A stretch of DNA of 6,599 nt from Caldifarciminota bacterium (GTDB lineage: Bacteria > Hydrothermota > Hydrothermia > B15-G9 > DRBW01). Positions 6,134-6,599 of the stretch are shown here, in pieces (the first letter of the stretch is position 1; every line of letters begins with the position of its first letter). The stretch is from NCBI GenBank assembly GCA_011042705.1, contig DRBW01000242.1:1-6599 (forward strand), read 5' to 3'. The notes below the pieces were generated by a model that worked only from the letters and a program-made list of their open reading frames with translations, made no database searches and was not told the origin of the DNA. The translations under genes were made by a program, and so were the position numbers.

Positions 6134-6599
6134 TCCTTTTCCCTCCAGAGGAGGGTTCTGCTTGAGACATTATAAGGCAACGTCTCCTTGAGTCCCACGA
6201 TCTGTCCTGTGGAGAGCTGAATGAAGCCTTTGGTCTCTCCCGTCTTGCCGACATGGATTCCCTGGGAGGAGGGGACGCCCTCGCCTATATCTGTTTCCCT
6301 CATTATTTCCTCTCTGCCCCCGCCGATATCCTGTACGCCCCTGTTGCCGGAAAAAATAGGTTCTCTGTATGCCGTACCCGTTTTATAGAAGATGGCGAAG
6401 AGCTTCGACGACCCGCCGTATGCGCAGATATCGCCGCTGGGGGTGAAGGTGGGCAATATAACAGCTCCTCCCATGACGGCCGGCTTTGAGAGGACTCTCT
6501 CTCCGGGATTGAGGACTATATACCACCCGCTGCAGGATTCCATCAGCTCCTCGAAGACCTCAAAGCTGTAAGTGCCTGCGGGTATACCGCAAGATGATA
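6130..6599 (-). CDS. PilY1-like type IV pilus tip protein, C-terminal part (5' end outside window)
   Basis: The frame is open to the right edge, so only the last 155 residues are visible. Recognisable PilY1 C-terminal propeller features are the GWYIVLNPGERVLSKPAV block, PTFTPSGDICAYGGSSKLF, and a close near LSTGQIVGLKETLP and the end TLLWREKE. Cysteines in SSCGIP and SCSGWY, just before the GERV block, may form a disulfide, consistent with an exported protein. PilY1 proteins sit at the tip of type IV pili, support pilus extension and adhesion, and take part in surface sensing in Pseudomonas. The calcium-binding loop and N-terminal region of such proteins would lie outside the window, so they cannot be checked. 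Its TGA overlaps the start of the next gene. Probably the promoter of the whole leftward operon lies upstream of this gene. Confidence 0.75.
   Translation of the reverse strand, partial: SSCGIPAGTYSFEVFEELMESCSGWYIVLNPGERVLSKPAVMGGAVILPTFTPSGDICAYGGSSKLFAIFYKTGTAYREPIFSGNRGVQDIGGGREEIMRETDIGEGVPSSQGIHVGKTGETKGFIQLSTGQIVGLKETLPYNVSSRTLLWREKE

Overview
The window reads as a bacterial chromosome segment, probably from a Gram-negative or other two-membrane bacterium. The evidence for that is the C-terminal end of a PilY1-like type IV pilus tip protein and an MglA/MglB-type polarity switch, a combination best known from Deltaproteobacteria/Myxococcota and several deep-branching or candidate phyla. 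I cannot fix the taxon from the sequence. No mobile element, CRISPR array, rRNA or tRNA was seen.

Layout. Positions 1-276 contain no convincing gene; they end in a good sigma-70-type promoter and a strong Shine-Dalgarno site. These drive a rightward gene (277-645) for a stand-alone Roadblock/LC7 (MglB-like) protein. Everything else is leftward and tightly packed, apparently one operon transcribed from beyond the right edge. In transcription order it encodes: the 3' end of a PilY1-like gene (6130-6599, start outside the window), a small secreted protein of unknown function (5762-6133), a cytosolic FIST_N/FIST_C sensor (4472-5740), a soluble two-PAS histidine kinase (3063-4475), a response regulator with receiver, PATAN/DUF4388, a long acidic linker and a C-terminal Roadblock domain (1237-3063), and an MglA-family small GTPase (642-1229). 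Two junctions are 4-nt stop/start overlaps, one is a 1-nt overlap, and the remaining gaps are 7 and 21 nt. The rightward Roadblock gene and the GTPase gene converge and their stop codons overlap.

How the genes may work together (inference). FIST senses a small molecule in the cytoplasm and affects the PAS kinase. The kinase phosphorylates Asp54 of the response regulator. The regulator has no DNA-binding output, but carries a Roadblock domain of the kind that in MglB acts on MglA. The next gene is an MglA-like GTPase. The arrangement therefore looks like a two-component pathway wired directly into a Ras-like polarity GTPase, with a type IV pilus tip adhesin in the same operon as a likely process under control. 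This fused wiring is the most interesting feature of the window.
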